64,000 nt of DNA from Collinsella sp. (GCA_019414515.1 DXLX01000023.1:94709-158708); one strand, 5' to 3'. Positions 8,563 to 16,975 are shown, counted from the first letter of the stretch. Notes: generated by a model from the sequence alone, not told the origin. Numbers and translations are program-made.

Positions 8563-9501
8563 TTAGGCCTGTTTGCGGTGCTTCCATTGTTTGCGGCACC
8601 AGCGCATGAGCGCCTTTATGACGGGAATCGTGATGAGGATGATCCATGCAGGATGGGGCTGTCCCAAACAGAGCCACATGTAGAGGAACCAAGCGATGGC
8701 GGCTGCCGGGTAGATGGCCTCGATCAGCTTAGACAGGTGGCGCCGATCGATGAAGTCACCAATCGCGTAGTAGACGGGAACCAGAAAGACGAGGAAAAGC
8801 CCCATGCCCCATGTGCCGTAGACAATGCCGAGCACCAGATAGGCGAGAGTGACAAGTGCGGGGAAGGGGAATTTGTTCCATGCACGTCCGACCTTGGTGT
8901 GGAAATGCTTGCCATGATGGTCGAGCTTGTCGTGTGCTTCCTTCCAGCTGGAAAACGTCTCGCCGTCGATGGTGACGGTGCCGTCGTCATTGGTGCGTAC
9001 GCTATGTCCATCGTCCTCAAGCGTATCGATATGCACGCCGTCCGGCCCCACATGCACCTCTTCGCCCTTGCGCTCGTTGGTCACATGGATGCCGCTCCAA
9101 CCAACATGGACTTCCTCGCCTTTATTGGGATCAATGACGTGGATACCGCGCGCGAGGGAAATATCGACAAGTGGCTTATCGCTGCAATCAGCGTGCTCAG
9201 TAGAAGCCTCAGCCTCTTCAGCCTTATCTGAAGCTTTGGTGCCGGCGTTGCTGTTCTGCGCCTCATCATCAGCCTGTGAGTCATCAGCGCTAGCCACCGC
9301 CTCCCCATACAGCAGCTCATCCAACGACACGTCATACAGCGCGGCGAGCGCAATGAGGTTATCGGTATCGGGTGAGGACTCGCTGCGCTCCCATTTACTG
9401 ACAGCCTGACGACTCACACCCAGCTGGGCGGCAAGCGCCTCCTGAGAAAGCCCGGCAGCCTTGCGGCGATCGACGAGGCGCTGTGCCATCGCAAGATCCA
9501 T
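8563..9501 (-). CDS. XRE-family regulator with membrane C-terminus
   Basis: A 312-residue protein starting at ATG 9501, chosen because AAAGGAACC lies just upstream; the frame extends 24 codons further without a site. Residues about 5-60 form a Cro/CI helix-turn-helix (LSQEALAAQLGVSRQAVSKW). A low-complexity acidic linker follows, then imperfect tandem repeats around KGEEVHVG and GIHV, and three C-terminal membrane spans beginning near LVTLAYLVLGIVYGTWG. The layout suggests a membrane-tethered DNA-binding protein, possibly sensing envelope state. The ligand and targets are unknown. No partner gene is adjacent. Confidence 0.82.
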   Translation of the reverse strand: MDLAMAQRLVDRRKAAGLSQEALAAQLGVSRQAVSKWERSESSPDTDNLIALAALYDVSLDELLYGEAVASADDSQADDEAQNSNAGTKASDKAEEAEASTEHADCSDKPLVDISLARGIHVIDPNKGEEVHVGWSGIHVTNERKGEEVHVGPDGVHIDTLEDDGHSVRTNDDGTVTIDGETFSSWKEAHDKLDHHGKHFHTKVGRAWNKFPFPALVTLAYLVLGIVYGTWGMGLFLVFLVPVYYAIGDFIDRRHLSKLIEAIYPAAAIAWFLYMWLCLGQPHPAWIILITIPVIKALMRWCRKQWKHRKQA

Positions 9502-9719
9502 GGTGGTTCCTTTCGTTTGATGGTCGAATCGAATGAGCCGAGTATGCCGAGAACAACCGGTAGCGACCACCATTTCTAGTTAGAATCTGCCCCAACCCTA
9601 CCGCAACTACCGGTAGCAATCCCTAACGACCAGCCATTTCAGGACAAATGTCAGTGCTACTCTCAGCTAAGAGCTTGCAACATCCCAAAATCTCAGCCCA
9701 CGCACTTGCAGCAAGAAGA

Positions 9720-9900
9720 CGAATAGCCTCGGCCTCCCTAGTTACCGCAGGAGGCCCCAGAGCTTACCTCCCAAATCTTTCCGCAGGACGGAAGGATCCC
9801 GCCGCGCGAAGCGCACGGCGGGATCCTGACATGTCCGAGGACGATTTGGGAGGTAAGCCCTGGGGCCTCCGATGAGAGCAGTTTCGGCCGAGGCTATTCG
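9720..9900. repeat. Nested palindrome overlapping the 3' end of the phosphofructokinase gene
   Basis: Three concentric inverted repeats: outer CGAATAGCCTCGGCC (9720-9734) with 9886-9900; middle 28 bp starting GGAGGCCCCAG at 9750-9777 with 9843-9870, one mismatch; inner AGGATCCCGCCG (9794-9805) with CGGCGGGATCCT (9817-9828). The right outer arm includes the stop codon and last codon of the minus-strand phosphofructokinase gene. It could serve as that gene's terminator. The remaining gap 9502-9719 shows nothing else I recognise. Confidence 0.8.
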
Positions 9901-10973
9901 TCGCCGAAGCTGATGCCCAACGCCTTGGCTTCGCGCACCAGATCGCTCTGGGGATCGACGTACTTGAGCTTGCCGGCGACATCCTCGAGCGGCATATGGC
10001 ACATCTTGCCGTCGCGCAGGGCAATCATGTAGCCAAACTCGCCGCGCAGGCAGCCGAGCGCTGCCTCGACACCGCACTGGGTCGCAAAGATGCGGTCCTG
10101 GGCGTCGGGCTGACCGCCGCGCTGCGTGTGGCCGGGGATGGCGACGCGGGTCTCGCGACCGGTCTTGGCCTCAATCTCCTTGGCAATGTCGTAGACGATC
10201 GACGGGCTTGTGCGCTCGGCGAGCTTCTTCTTGTACTCCTTCTTGGACAGCGCCGCGTCCTCCTTGGAGATAGCGCCCTCGGCGACGGCCACGATGGTAA
10301 AGCGGCTGCCGGTCTCCATGCGATGCTCAATGGTCTTGATGACGTTATCCATGTCGTAGGGAATCTCGGGAATCAAGATGACATCCGCGCCGCCCGCGAC
10401 GCCGGCGTGCAGCGGAATCCAGCCGACCTTGTGGCCCATGATCTCGATGACAAACACGCGGCCGTGGCTCGAAGCGGTGGTGTGGATGTCGTCGATGCAC
10501 TTGGTGGCGACGTCGATGGCGCTCGTAAAGCCAAACGTCAACTCGGTGCCCCAGGTGTCGTTATCGATGGTCTTGGGCAGGGCGATAACGTTGAGGCCCT
10601 CTTCGCGCAGGCGGTTGGCGGTCTTGGTGGATCCGTTGCCGCCCAGCATAAACAGGCAGTCGAGCTGCAACTTGTGATAGGTGTGGACCATCGCGGGCAC
10701 CTTCTCGACGCCGTCGGCCTCGGGAGTATCCAGGCGCTTGAACGGCGTACGGCTCGTGCCCAGGATGGTGCCGCCGCGGGTGAGGATACCGCTAAAATCG
10801 GCGGGCGTCATGACGCGGAACCTGCTGTAGATAAGGCCCTGGTAACCGTCCTCAAAACCGTAGATCTCGATAGGCTCTTCGCTATTGGTCATGAGTGTTT
10901 TGACGATGCCGCGCATGGTGGCGTTGAGTGCCTGGCAGTCGCCGCCACTGGTAAGAAGACCGATCCTGAGCAT
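9894..10973 (-). CDS. pfkA: 6-phosphofructokinase
   Basis: A 359-residue phosphofructokinase converting fructose 6-phosphate to the 1,6-bisphosphate in glycolysis. It has the N-terminal TSGGDCQALNA phosphate-binding loop, the catalytic motif PKTIDND and the MGHKVGWIPLHAGVAGGAD effector/substrate segment. PKTIDND (lysine) with glycine in the preceding GGNGS loop is the pattern of ATP-dependent enzymes of the mixed-substrate (long) branch rather than PPi enzymes. The GGNGS loop has Asn where GGDGS enzymes carry a Mg-binding Asp. GGAAGGA precedes the ATG at 10973. The stop codon lies inside a large palindrome. Confidence 0.93.
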   Translation of the reverse strand: MLRIGLLTSGGDCQALNATMRGIVKTLMTNSEEPIEIYGFEDGYQGLIYSRFRVMTPADFSGILTRGGTILGTSRTPFKRLDTPEADGVEKVPAMVHTYHKLQLDCLFMLGGNGSTKTANRLREEGLNVIALPKTIDNDTWGTELTFGFTSAIDVATKCIDDIHTTASSHGRVFVIEIMGHKVGWIPLHAGVAGGADVILIPEIPYDMDNVIKTIEHRMETGSRFTIVAVAEGAISKEDAALSKKEYKKKLAERTSPSIVYDIAKEIEAKTGRETRVAIPGHTQRGGQPDAQDRIFATQCGVEAALGCLRGEFGYMIALRDGKMCHMPLEDVAGKLKYVDPQSDLVREAKALGISFGDE

Positions 10974-11113
10974 GATGAATCCTTCCGGGCAAGTTATAAC
11001 ATGCGCATAAGTTTACCCCCGCACACTGTTGATACAGGGGTAAAACGTGTTAGCTCAAATGTATAGAAATGTAAGCAGTGTCAGGCGAGCGTAAGGACGA
11101 CGGGCCTGGCTCC

Positions 11114-12199
11114 TTACAACGCGAAGGCGTCGACGTCGCCCCAATGGCGGCGCAGCGTGATGGCGGCAGCGGGCTCGGTGTTGTCAAAGACGACCGACCA
11201 CTGCGTGTTGCTGGTGATGTCTTCCGGATTGGGCTCTTGCGCTGCAGCGCGTAGAGCCTTCCAAGCGACTGCCTCGTCTTGGGCGCCGGCATGGGCGTCG
11301 AGGACATCGGCGATTGCGACGGCGCGCTCTTTACCATGGCCCAGCTCGCCATTCTTTTGGTTGGGCAGCACTTCGTCGCCATAGCAGGCGTAGAAGTTCG
11401 TAACCTGGCGTACAGGAGTCGCTTTGAAAGCGCGGTCCGGATCGCGCGGATCCCACTCTACTACGCGCGCGTCACCGGCGGCGTCGTTGATAAAGAAGTG
11501 GTAGTCGCGTCCGGCCATGGCGTGCATGTCGTAGGCAGAAAGCAGGTCGACGGCCTCCTGCGTGGTAGCCGCGCGGTCGAGCACCAGGCGGATGGCGAGC
11601 GAAGTGTTGATGACGGGGCGCTGCGTGTCCTGGTCACAGGGTTTGGAATCCAGGGTGAGCACGGCAATGGACACGCCACATTCGTTGACGCCGTCGAGCT
11701 GGGCAAACGGGCCCATCAAGGCCGCGGCGCGTCCGGCGACGGAGTCAAGCGGAGTGTTATCGCCCAGGTTGTTAAGGGCGGCAAACCCGATGGAGGCATA
11801 GCCGTCGCGCGGGTGATTGCGCACCAGCAGTGCCGAGGTGTCGTCCTTAAAGTCGTAATTGCGACCGGTGCGCACGCGGCCTTCGGCATCCACGGCGACA
11901 AAAGCGCTGCAGGCAAACTGGGGCGCCTGGACATGTGCCGGCACGCCGGGGAGCACCTGAGCCACTACGGCATCGATGTAGGCCTGGTCGTCGCGCACGC
12001 CAGCGGTGATGATGCGATCAAGATCGTAGTCGTAGGCGATGTCGATTGCGTACAGGTCATAGCCATCCGCATAGTCGGTCAAGCGTTTGAGCGACGCGGC
12101 GGACTTGATTTGCTTGCGGTAAACGATGCCGGCGGCAGCGGCAAGGCCGACGGCGACTCCCGCGACACCGCAGGCGATGGCAATGTTACGTGGCTTCAT
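11114..12199 (-). CDS. Membrane-anchored Ntn-type linear amide C-N hydrolase
   Basis: A 361-residue protein of the choloylglycine hydrolase / acyltransferase (C59/C45) superfamily. An N-terminal hydrophobic segment (IAIACGVAGVAVGLAAAAG) suggests membrane anchoring or export. The predicted nucleophile is Cys97 in FACSAFVA, followed by the family motif GRNYDF and later GVNECGVSIAVLT. Unlike typical bile salt hydrolases, whose cysteine follows the initiator Met, this one would need to shed about 96 residues to expose the catalytic N-terminus. Substrates could be bile salts, N-acyl amino acids or peptides; not decidable here. It is divergent from the M18 peptidase gene. Confidence 0.8.
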   Translation of the reverse strand: MKPRNIAIACGVAGVAVGLAAAAGIVYRKQIKSAASLKRLTDYADGYDLYAIDIAYDYDLDRIITAGVRDDQAYIDAVVAQVLPGVPAHVQAPQFACSAFVAVDAEGRVRTGRNYDFKDDTSALLVRNHPRDGYASIGFAALNNLGDNTPLDSVAGRAAALMGPFAQLDGVNECGVSIAVLTLDSKPCDQDTQRPVINTSLAIRLVLDRAATTQEAVDLLSAYDMHAMAGRDYHFFINDAAGDARVVEWDPRDPDRAFKATPVRQVTNFYACYGDEVLPNQKNGELGHGKERAVAIADVLDAHAGAQDEAVAWKALRAAAQEPNPEDITSNTQWSVVFDNTEPAAAITLRRHWGDVDAFAL

Positions 12200-12360
12200 G
12201 ACGACTCCTCTCGTCCTGTTAGTGCAATTGTCGCAAAAGGAGCGCGGGCATGATGACTCAACTTGGTGAGCGGCGCGGAATTAAGCACGGAATGAAGAGT
12301 GCAGCGCTGGCGCGGCGGGGTATGCTGGAGGGGACCATCAACCCAGCGAAAGGGGAGAGC

Positions 12361-13746
12361 ATGACGGATCAGGAAACGCCCGAGCGCGCGCATGTGACGG
12401 CCGACGATATCGAGGCCGCCAACGACCTTATCGACTTTATCGAGGCATGCCCCAGCATGTTCCATACGGCGGCGACTATTATGGCCGAGCTCGACGAGGC
12501 GGGCTTTACCCACCTGCCCGAGAATGCGGCGTGGGACATCGAGCCGGGCGGGCGTTATTACACGCAGCGCAATACCTCGAGCGTTGTTGCCTTTAAAGTG
12601 GGCGAGGACCTGGCCGCGACGTGGGGCGAGGACGGCGTTGCCGGTGATTATCATTTTCAGCTCACAGCGTCGCACAGCGATTCTCCGACGTTTAAGGTCA
12701 AGGCCGTGCCCGAGCTCGACGGCGCGGGCGAGACGCTGCGCCTGAACACCGAGGCCTACGGCGGCATGATCGACTACACCTGGTTCGATCGCCCGCTGGC
12801 ACTCGCGGGCCGCGTGCTGGTGCGCGAGGGCGATCGCATTGAGAGCCGCCTGCTTGCCACCGAGCGCGAGGTTGCCATCATTCCGAGCCTTGCCATCCAT
12901 ATGAACCGCGGCGTTAACGAGGGCTTTGCTCCCAATCGCGCCGTCGACCTGTGCCCGCTCATCAGCGCCGGCGAACTCAAACAGGGTGACTTCGATGCCC
13001 TGATCGCCGAAGAGCTGGATGTTGAGCCCGAGCAGATCCTGGGTCGCGACCTGTTCCTGGTCAATCGTCAGGATGCGCGCATTTGGGGCTGGGCCGACGA
13101 GTTTATCTCGACGCCCAAGCTCGATGACCTGGCATGCGCCTATACCTCGCTGCAGGCATTTTTGGGTGCCGAGAATGCGCACGACATCTCGGTCTTCTGC
13201 TGCTTTGATAACGAGGAGGTTGGCTCCGAGACCAAGCAGGGCGCCATGTCGACGTTCTTGGCCGACGCGCTGCGCCGCATCAACGGGTCGCTGGGCTTCG
13301 ACGACGAGTCGTACCACCGTGCGCTTGCCGCCTCGATGCTCGTGAGCTGCGACAACGCGCATGCCGTGCACCCCAACCACGCCGAGAAGTGCGATGCACG
13401 CAACCAGGTTGTGCTCAACGGCGGCATCGTTATCAAGGAAGCTGCCAACCAGCACTACTGCACCGATGCCTTTAGTCGCGCGGTGTTCCAGGCCATCTGC
13501 GATGACGCCGACGTACCCACGCAGGCCTTCGCCAACAAGAGCGATATGGCGGGTGGCTCTACCCTTGGCAATCTGTCCAATCTGCAGGCGAGCATGCATG
13601 CCGTGGACGTGGGCCTGCCGCAGTTGGCTATGCACTCGAGCTACGAGACCGGCGGCGTACGCGACGTGATGTACGCCATCCGCGCTCTCACCGCCTTCTA
13701 CGAGCGCGACCTAACCATCAACGGCGCCGAAAGCGTGGAGCTCTAA
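12361..13746 (+). CDS. M18 family aminopeptidase
   Basis: A 461-residue cytosolic zinc aminopeptidase that removes N-terminal (typically acidic or neutral) residues from peptides. Metal ligands and catalytic residues of the family are visible: HSDSP, the bridging Asp in LDDLACAY, NEEVGS, the DNAHAVHPNH segment and the C-terminal MHSSYETGG histidine. The ATG at 12361 follows AAAGGGGAGAGC; the frame is open further upstream without a better site. Length agrees with the family. A GGGACAG-type repeat starts just after the stop, followed by a strong terminator. Confidence 0.93.
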   Translation: MTDQETPERAHVTADDIEAANDLIDFIEACPSMFHTAATIMAELDEAGFTHLPENAAWDIEPGGRYYTQRNTSSVVAFKVGEDLAATWGEDGVAGDYHFQLTASHSDSPTFKVKAVPELDGAGETLRLNTEAYGGMIDYTWFDRPLALAGRVLVREGDRIESRLLATEREVAIIPSLAIHMNRGVNEGFAPNRAVDLCPLISAGELKQGDFDALIAEELDVEPEQILGRDLFLVNRQDARIWGWADEFISTPKLDDLACAYTSLQAFLGAENAHDISVFCCFDNEEVGSETKQGAMSTFLADALRRINGSLGFDDESYHRALAASMLVSCDNAHAVHPNHAEKCDARNQVVLNGGIVIKEAANQHYCTDAFSRAVFQAICDDADVPTQAFANKSDMAGGSTLGNLSNLQASMHAVDVGLPQLAMHSSYETGGVRDVMYAIRALTAFYERDLTINGAESVEL

Positions 13747-13747
13747 A

Positions 13748-13785
13748 CCTGCCAAAAAGGGATGTTAATTTTGGCATGTTTTATC
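13748..13785 (+). repeat. GGGACAG-loop hairpin repeat, copy A4 (decayed loop)
   Basis: Starts one base after the stop of the M18 gene. The left arm CCTGCCAAAA is intact, but the loop is AGGGATGTTAA and the right arm TTTTGGCATG has a mismatch, so this copy is decaying. Confidence 0.75.
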
Positions 13786-13831
13786 TGGGCAAATGCAAAG
13801 GGTGAAACCGAACTAGATCGGTGATGCGTAG

Positions 13832-13864
13832 CCGCCGAGGCGCAATGTGCCTCGGCGGTTTTTT
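13832..13864 (+). terminator. Intrinsic terminator after the M18 gene
   Basis: CCGCCGAGGC (13832-13841) pairs perfectly with GCCTCGGCGG (13849-13858), followed by six T. Confidence 0.88.
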
Positions 13865-13959
13865 GTGTACAGAGTACGGCTAATGCTTATAAATGCTATA
13901 CATGCTTTACGTATCTACCATAGAGCTTTATGATAGTTTTGAAGTATTAAGGAGGGGTC

Positions 13960-14340
13960 ATGACCACAACAGCCGCTCAGATCAACGTACGTCTCGATGC
14001 CGATCTTAAAAGGAGTGGGGACGCCGCTCTCTCCAAGGCCGGTATGACGCCGAGCCAAGCGGTGCGAGCGCTCTGGCAGCTTGCAGCGTCGATGGCCGAT
14101 CGCCCCGGTGCGCTCGAGGATATCCTGCTGCCCAGTCGTGCCCGGGCGGAACAGCGCGAGCGGGAGAAAGTCGCCAAGCACAAGCTCGAACTCATCGACC
14201 GGGGTTCGCAACTGTTCGCTGCTGCTTGCCGTGAATCGGAAATTGACTTGGCTAAGGTGCAGCCCTCGGGCGATGAAGAACTCAAACGAAACGCCTATGC
14301 GGATCGCTATGGCGAGGAGATGAGCTGGCTCTATGAGTGA
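13960..14340 (+). CDS. RelB/DinJ-like antitoxin
   Basis: A 126-residue protein whose N-terminal half resembles RelB/DinJ ribbon-helix-helix antitoxins: INVRLDADLKRSGDAALSKA then GMTPSQAVRALWQLA. The C-terminal half is charged and probably wraps the toxin. AAGGAGG precedes the ATG. It overlaps the PIN-domain gene by 8 bases, the classic toxin-antitoxin arrangement. The upstream region is A+T-rich with a TATGAT box near 13930 and repeated ATGCT motifs that may be operator sites for autoregulation. Confidence 0.85.
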   Translation: MTTTAAQINVRLDADLKRSGDAALSKAGMTPSQAVRALWQLAASMADRPGALEDILLPSRARAEQREREKVAKHKLELIDRGSQLFAAACRESEIDLAKVQPSGDEELKRNAYADRYGEEMSWLYE

Positions 14341-14827
14341 GGCTCCAAAGCGCATCTTGGTTGACACCAACGTGTGGCTCGATTACTTCATTCCCTCACG
14401 ACGTGGTCGTTCGGTGGCGATTGATTTTTTACGCGATGCATGCACGGCGCAGGTAGATTTACTGTATGCGGCGACATCGTCCAAAGACCTGTTCTATTTA
14501 ATTTCAAGTGAGCATAAGGCATGGTATCGGCGAGAGCACGGTTCGCTTTCCCAGGATGCCGCTACGGCGGCGACATCGCTTGCATGGGATTGTCTCAGCG
14601 TGCTGTCACAGCTTGCCACGCCAGTGCCCTGTGACCTGAGCGACATATGGATGGCGAGCAAGCAGCGTGAGCTCCATAGCGATTACGAAGACGATTTAAT
14701 CATCGCGGCAGCGATGCGCGCAAAGGCAGACCTTCTGGTCACCAACGATGTCAAGCTCTGCTCACACGCGCCCGTCGCAGTAATGAACGTCGAAAACGCA
14801 AGAAACTACTTGGCAACGCTCAAATAG
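14333..14827 (+). CDS. PIN-domain toxin, putative RNase
   Basis: A 164-residue PIN-domain protein. The acidic metal-binding residues are visible: Asp in VDTNVWLDYF, the central Asp/Glu in SDYEDDLIIAAAM and the final Asp in LLVTNDVKL. Such proteins cleave RNA (often tRNA or rRNA) with Mg2+ and are blocked by the cognate antitoxin. It overlaps the antitoxin gene, so both come from one transcript. The pairing of a RelB/DinJ-type antitoxin with a PIN toxin, rather than with a RelE/YafQ toxin, is less usual. Confidence 0.85.
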   Translation: MSEAPKRILVDTNVWLDYFIPSRRGRSVAIDFLRDACTAQVDLLYAATSSKDLFYLISSEHKAWYRREHGSLSQDAATAATSLAWDCLSVLSQLATPVPCDLSDIWMASKQRELHSDYEDDLIIAAAMRAKADLLVTNDVKLCSHAPVAVMNVENARNYLATLK

Positions 14828-14858
14828 CTCTAGACCCCGCAGGTAGAACGCCGGAACC

Positions 14859-15794
14859 CTAGTGTTCGATCCAGCAGCGGAGCGTCTCGCCGGCTTGCAG
14901 ATGACGCAGGTTCTCCGCGGCGATGTCGACGACGTTGTTGAGCGTGGCGGCTAGGTGGAACCAGCCGGACACGTGCGGCGTGATGAGCATGTTGGGCGCG
15001 TCCCACAGCGGGTTTGTCGCGGGCAGGGGCTCGGGATCGGTGACGTCGACCGCGGCGCCGGCGAGATGTCCCGACTCCAGAGCGGCAACCAAGTCGTCGG
15101 CAACCACAAGATCGCCACGGCCGCCGTTGGCAAAGAAGGTGCCCGGTTTCATCGCGGCGAAGAACTCGGCGTTCGCCAGGCCGCGGGTCTCGGGTGTGCT
15201 GGGCATAAAGGATGCGACGATGTCGGCCTCGGCCAGGCGCTCAGACAGGGCATCCATGCCGTCCATGTCCTCAAACACAATGGGGTAGACGAGCGGATGG
15301 CGCTTGATGCCGCGGACGTGTGCGCCCATGCTGCGGCAGAGCGTGGCAAAGTGGCCGCCGATATCGCCCGCGCCCAGCACCAGCACGTTGGCATTTTTGA
15401 GCGAGGTGACCGGGCCCAAGTCCTCCCAGCGATGCTCGCTCTGCAGGTCCTGGTAGCCGGGCAGGCGCTTCATCATTGACAGCACCATGGCAAACATGTG
15501 CTCGCTTACGGCCTGACCGTAGGCGCCGATCGAGCAAGACAGCTTGGCGTCAGCCGGCACGGTGCCAGCAGCAAGGTAGTCGTCATAGCCGGCGGTCTGC
15601 AATTGCAACAGCTGAAGATGCTCGCATGCCGTGAGCATGTCAGGGTCGATGTTGCCCAGGATCACGTCGGCATCGGCGACCTGCTCGTGCGTGGCGGCGT
15701 CGGCGCTCGTGTAGATAAAGTCCTCGCCCGGAGCGCTCGACTCGAGGATCGCGCGGTGACGATCGTTGACGGGCAACAAAACCAGGATGTTCAC
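14859..15794 (-). CDS. D-isomer-specific 2-hydroxyacid dehydrogenase
   Basis: A 311-residue NAD(P)-dependent oxidoreductase interconverting 2-keto and 2-hydroxy acids. The Rossmann motif VLGAGDIGGHFATLC, the substrate/catalytic region NGGRGDLVVADDLVAALE with Arg, the Glu in DVTDPEPLP and the catalytic His in LITPHVSGW are present. The specific substrate (glyoxylate, hydroxypyruvate, phosphoglycerate and others) cannot be assigned. The start is GTG 15794 with GAGAGGA upstream. It is transcribed with the same polarity as map, but a terminator separates them. Confidence 0.88.
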   Translation of the reverse strand: MNILVLLPVNDRHRAILESSAPGEDFIYTSADAATHEQVADADVILGNIDPDMLTACEHLQLLQLQTAGYDDYLAAGTVPADAKLSCSIGAYGQAVSEHMFAMVLSMMKRLPGYQDLQSEHRWEDLGPVTSLKNANVLVLGAGDIGGHFATLCRSMGAHVRGIKRHPLVYPIVFEDMDGMDALSERLAEADIVASFMPSTPETRGLANAEFFAAMKPGTFFANGGRGDLVVADDLVAALESGHLAGAAVDVTDPEPLPATNPLWDAPNMLITPHVSGWFHLAATLNNVVDIAAENLRHLQAGETLRCWIEH

Positions 15795-15814
15795 AAGCAG
15801 TCCTCTCCGCTCGA

Positions 15815-15854
15815 CCTACCAAAAAGGGACAGGTTTATTTTGGCAGGTTTTATC
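15815..15854 (+). repeat. GGGACAG-loop hairpin repeat, copy A5
   Basis: CCTACCAAAA / TTTTGGCAGG arms with the GGGACAGG loop, ending TTTTATC. Located 20 bases upstream of the hydroxyacid dehydrogenase start, on the opposite strand to both neighbouring genes, so it is not placed after a stop. Confidence 0.87.
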
Positions 15855-15868
15855 AGGCAAAACGCTAT

Positions 15869-15918
15869 AAAAACGCCGGGCTTCGCGATGGTTAACATAT
15901 CCATCGTGAAGCCCGGCG
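15869..15918 (-). terminator. Intrinsic terminator of map
   Basis: CGCCGGGCTTCGCGATGG (15874-15891) pairs with CCATCGTGAAGCCCGGCG (15901-15918). Five A on the plus strand (15869-15873) give the U-tract for minus-strand transcripts. Confidence 0.88.
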
Positions 15919-15927
15919 CATCCACGG

Positions 15928-16815
15928 CTACCAGCTCAGCAACTCGTAGCCGTCCTCGGTCACCACGAGCTGTACCTCGCACTGGGCCGAATCGCTGCCG
16001 TCCTTGGTGCGCACGCACCAGCCGTCACCCTTGCTGATCTTGATGTCGGGCGCTCCGGCGTTGACCATGGGCTCGATGGTAAAGACCATGCCCGGCACCA
16101 TGATGGTGTCTACGTCGGGCGCCTCGGTGGTAAAGCCCACAAACGGGTCCTCGTGGAACTCCTTACCGATGCCGTGTCCGCCGTACTCACGCACCACGCT
16201 AAAGCCGGCGTCCTCGACGGTCTTTTGCACGGCCTCGGCCATAACGGAGAGCGGTAGCCATGGCTTGACGGCTGCCAGACCCGCCTCCACGCTGGCACGG
16301 GTGACGTCGACCAGGCGCTGGCGCTCGGCCGAGACCTCGCCGATGCAGAACATGCGGCTCGAATCACTAAAGTAACCGTCCAAGATCGTGGAGCAGTCCA
16401 CGTTGATGATGTCGCCCTCGTGCAGCACATCCGCATCGCAAGGGATACCGTGGCAGACGACGTCGTTGATCGAGGTGCATACGCTCTTGGGGTAGCCCTC
16501 GTAGTTGAGGTCGGCCGGCGTGCCGCCGTGCTCGACGGTGTAGTCGTAGATCATCTGGTCGATCTGGTTGGTGGTCATGCCTGCGGCGATATGCTCGCCC
16601 ACATAATCGAGCACGCCCACGTTGATGGCGGCCGAGCGCTTGATGCCCTCGATATCGGCGGGCGTCTTGTAGAGCGTGCGGGGCAGAACCTCCCAGCCCT
16701 CTTCCCACAAGCGCTCGAGGCGCTCATCGAAGGTGCTATGGCATTTCTTATATTTTTTGCCGCTGCCGCACCAGCAAGCGTCGTTGCGGCCGGGCACGGG
16801 TCCTTTGTCAAACAT
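15928..16815 (-). CDS. map: Type I methionyl aminopeptidase with SEC-C zinc motif
   Basis: A 295-residue enzyme removing the initiator methionine from nascent proteins. The N-terminus carries a SEC-C metal-binding motif (PGRNDACWCGSGKKYKKCH), an extension found in a subset of bacterial MetAPs and linked to ribosome or metal interaction. The pita-bread domain shows the metal ligands: Asp in NVDCSTILDGYFSDSS, His in YGGHGIGKEFHEDP, Glu in MVFTIEPMVN and the C-terminal Glu in AQCEVQLVVTEDGYE. GAAAGGAAG precedes the ATG. Monocistronic, with its own terminator. Confidence 0.95.
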   Translation of the reverse strand: MFDKGPVPGRNDACWCGSGKKYKKCHSTFDERLERLWEEGWEVLPRTLYKTPADIEGIKRSAAINVGVLDYVGEHIAAGMTTNQIDQMIYDYTVEHGGTPADLNYEGYPKSVCTSINDVVCHGIPCDADVLHEGDIINVDCSTILDGYFSDSSRMFCIGEVSAERQRLVDVTRASVEAGLAAVKPWLPLSVMAEAVQKTVEDAGFSVVREYGGHGIGKEFHEDPFVGFTTEAPDVDTIMVPGMVFTIEPMVNAGAPDIKISKGDGWCVRTKDGSDSAQCEVQLVVTEDGYELLSW

Positions 16816-16867
16816 GGCTAACTTCCTTTCATCCGCAGCTAGTATAGCCCACCCACGCGTCTATAAA

Positions 16868-16934
16868 AGTTGCGGTGATATAGTTCCGATTTAAGCGGTT
16901 TAACAGCACAAATAGGAACTATATCACCGCAACT
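16868..16934. repeat. Palindromic element B, copy 2
   Basis: Perfect 20-bp inverted repeat AGTTGCGGTGATATAGTTCC (16868-16887) and its complement (16915-16934) around a 27-base loop. It shares AGTTGCGGTGATATA with the element at 8450. It lies just upstream of map and downstream of the radical SAM gene. Confidence 0.85.
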
Positions 16935-16975
16935 GATGGGGCGGGATGGCGGGCACTGGCTGCTGCGTGGTTTTG

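Noticed and set aside
9648..10077. Frames on both strands across 9720-9900 encoding similar peptides (GGPRAYLPN).
   Set aside because: The similarity is a by-product of the palindrome, which gives the same sequence on both strands.
12196..13635. Long antisense frame over the M18 peptidase gene (and similar ones over dxs, the surface protein and the OPT gene).
   Set aside because: Same cause: mirror frames of G+C-rich codon usage, without motifs; the sense genes carry intact catalytic residues.
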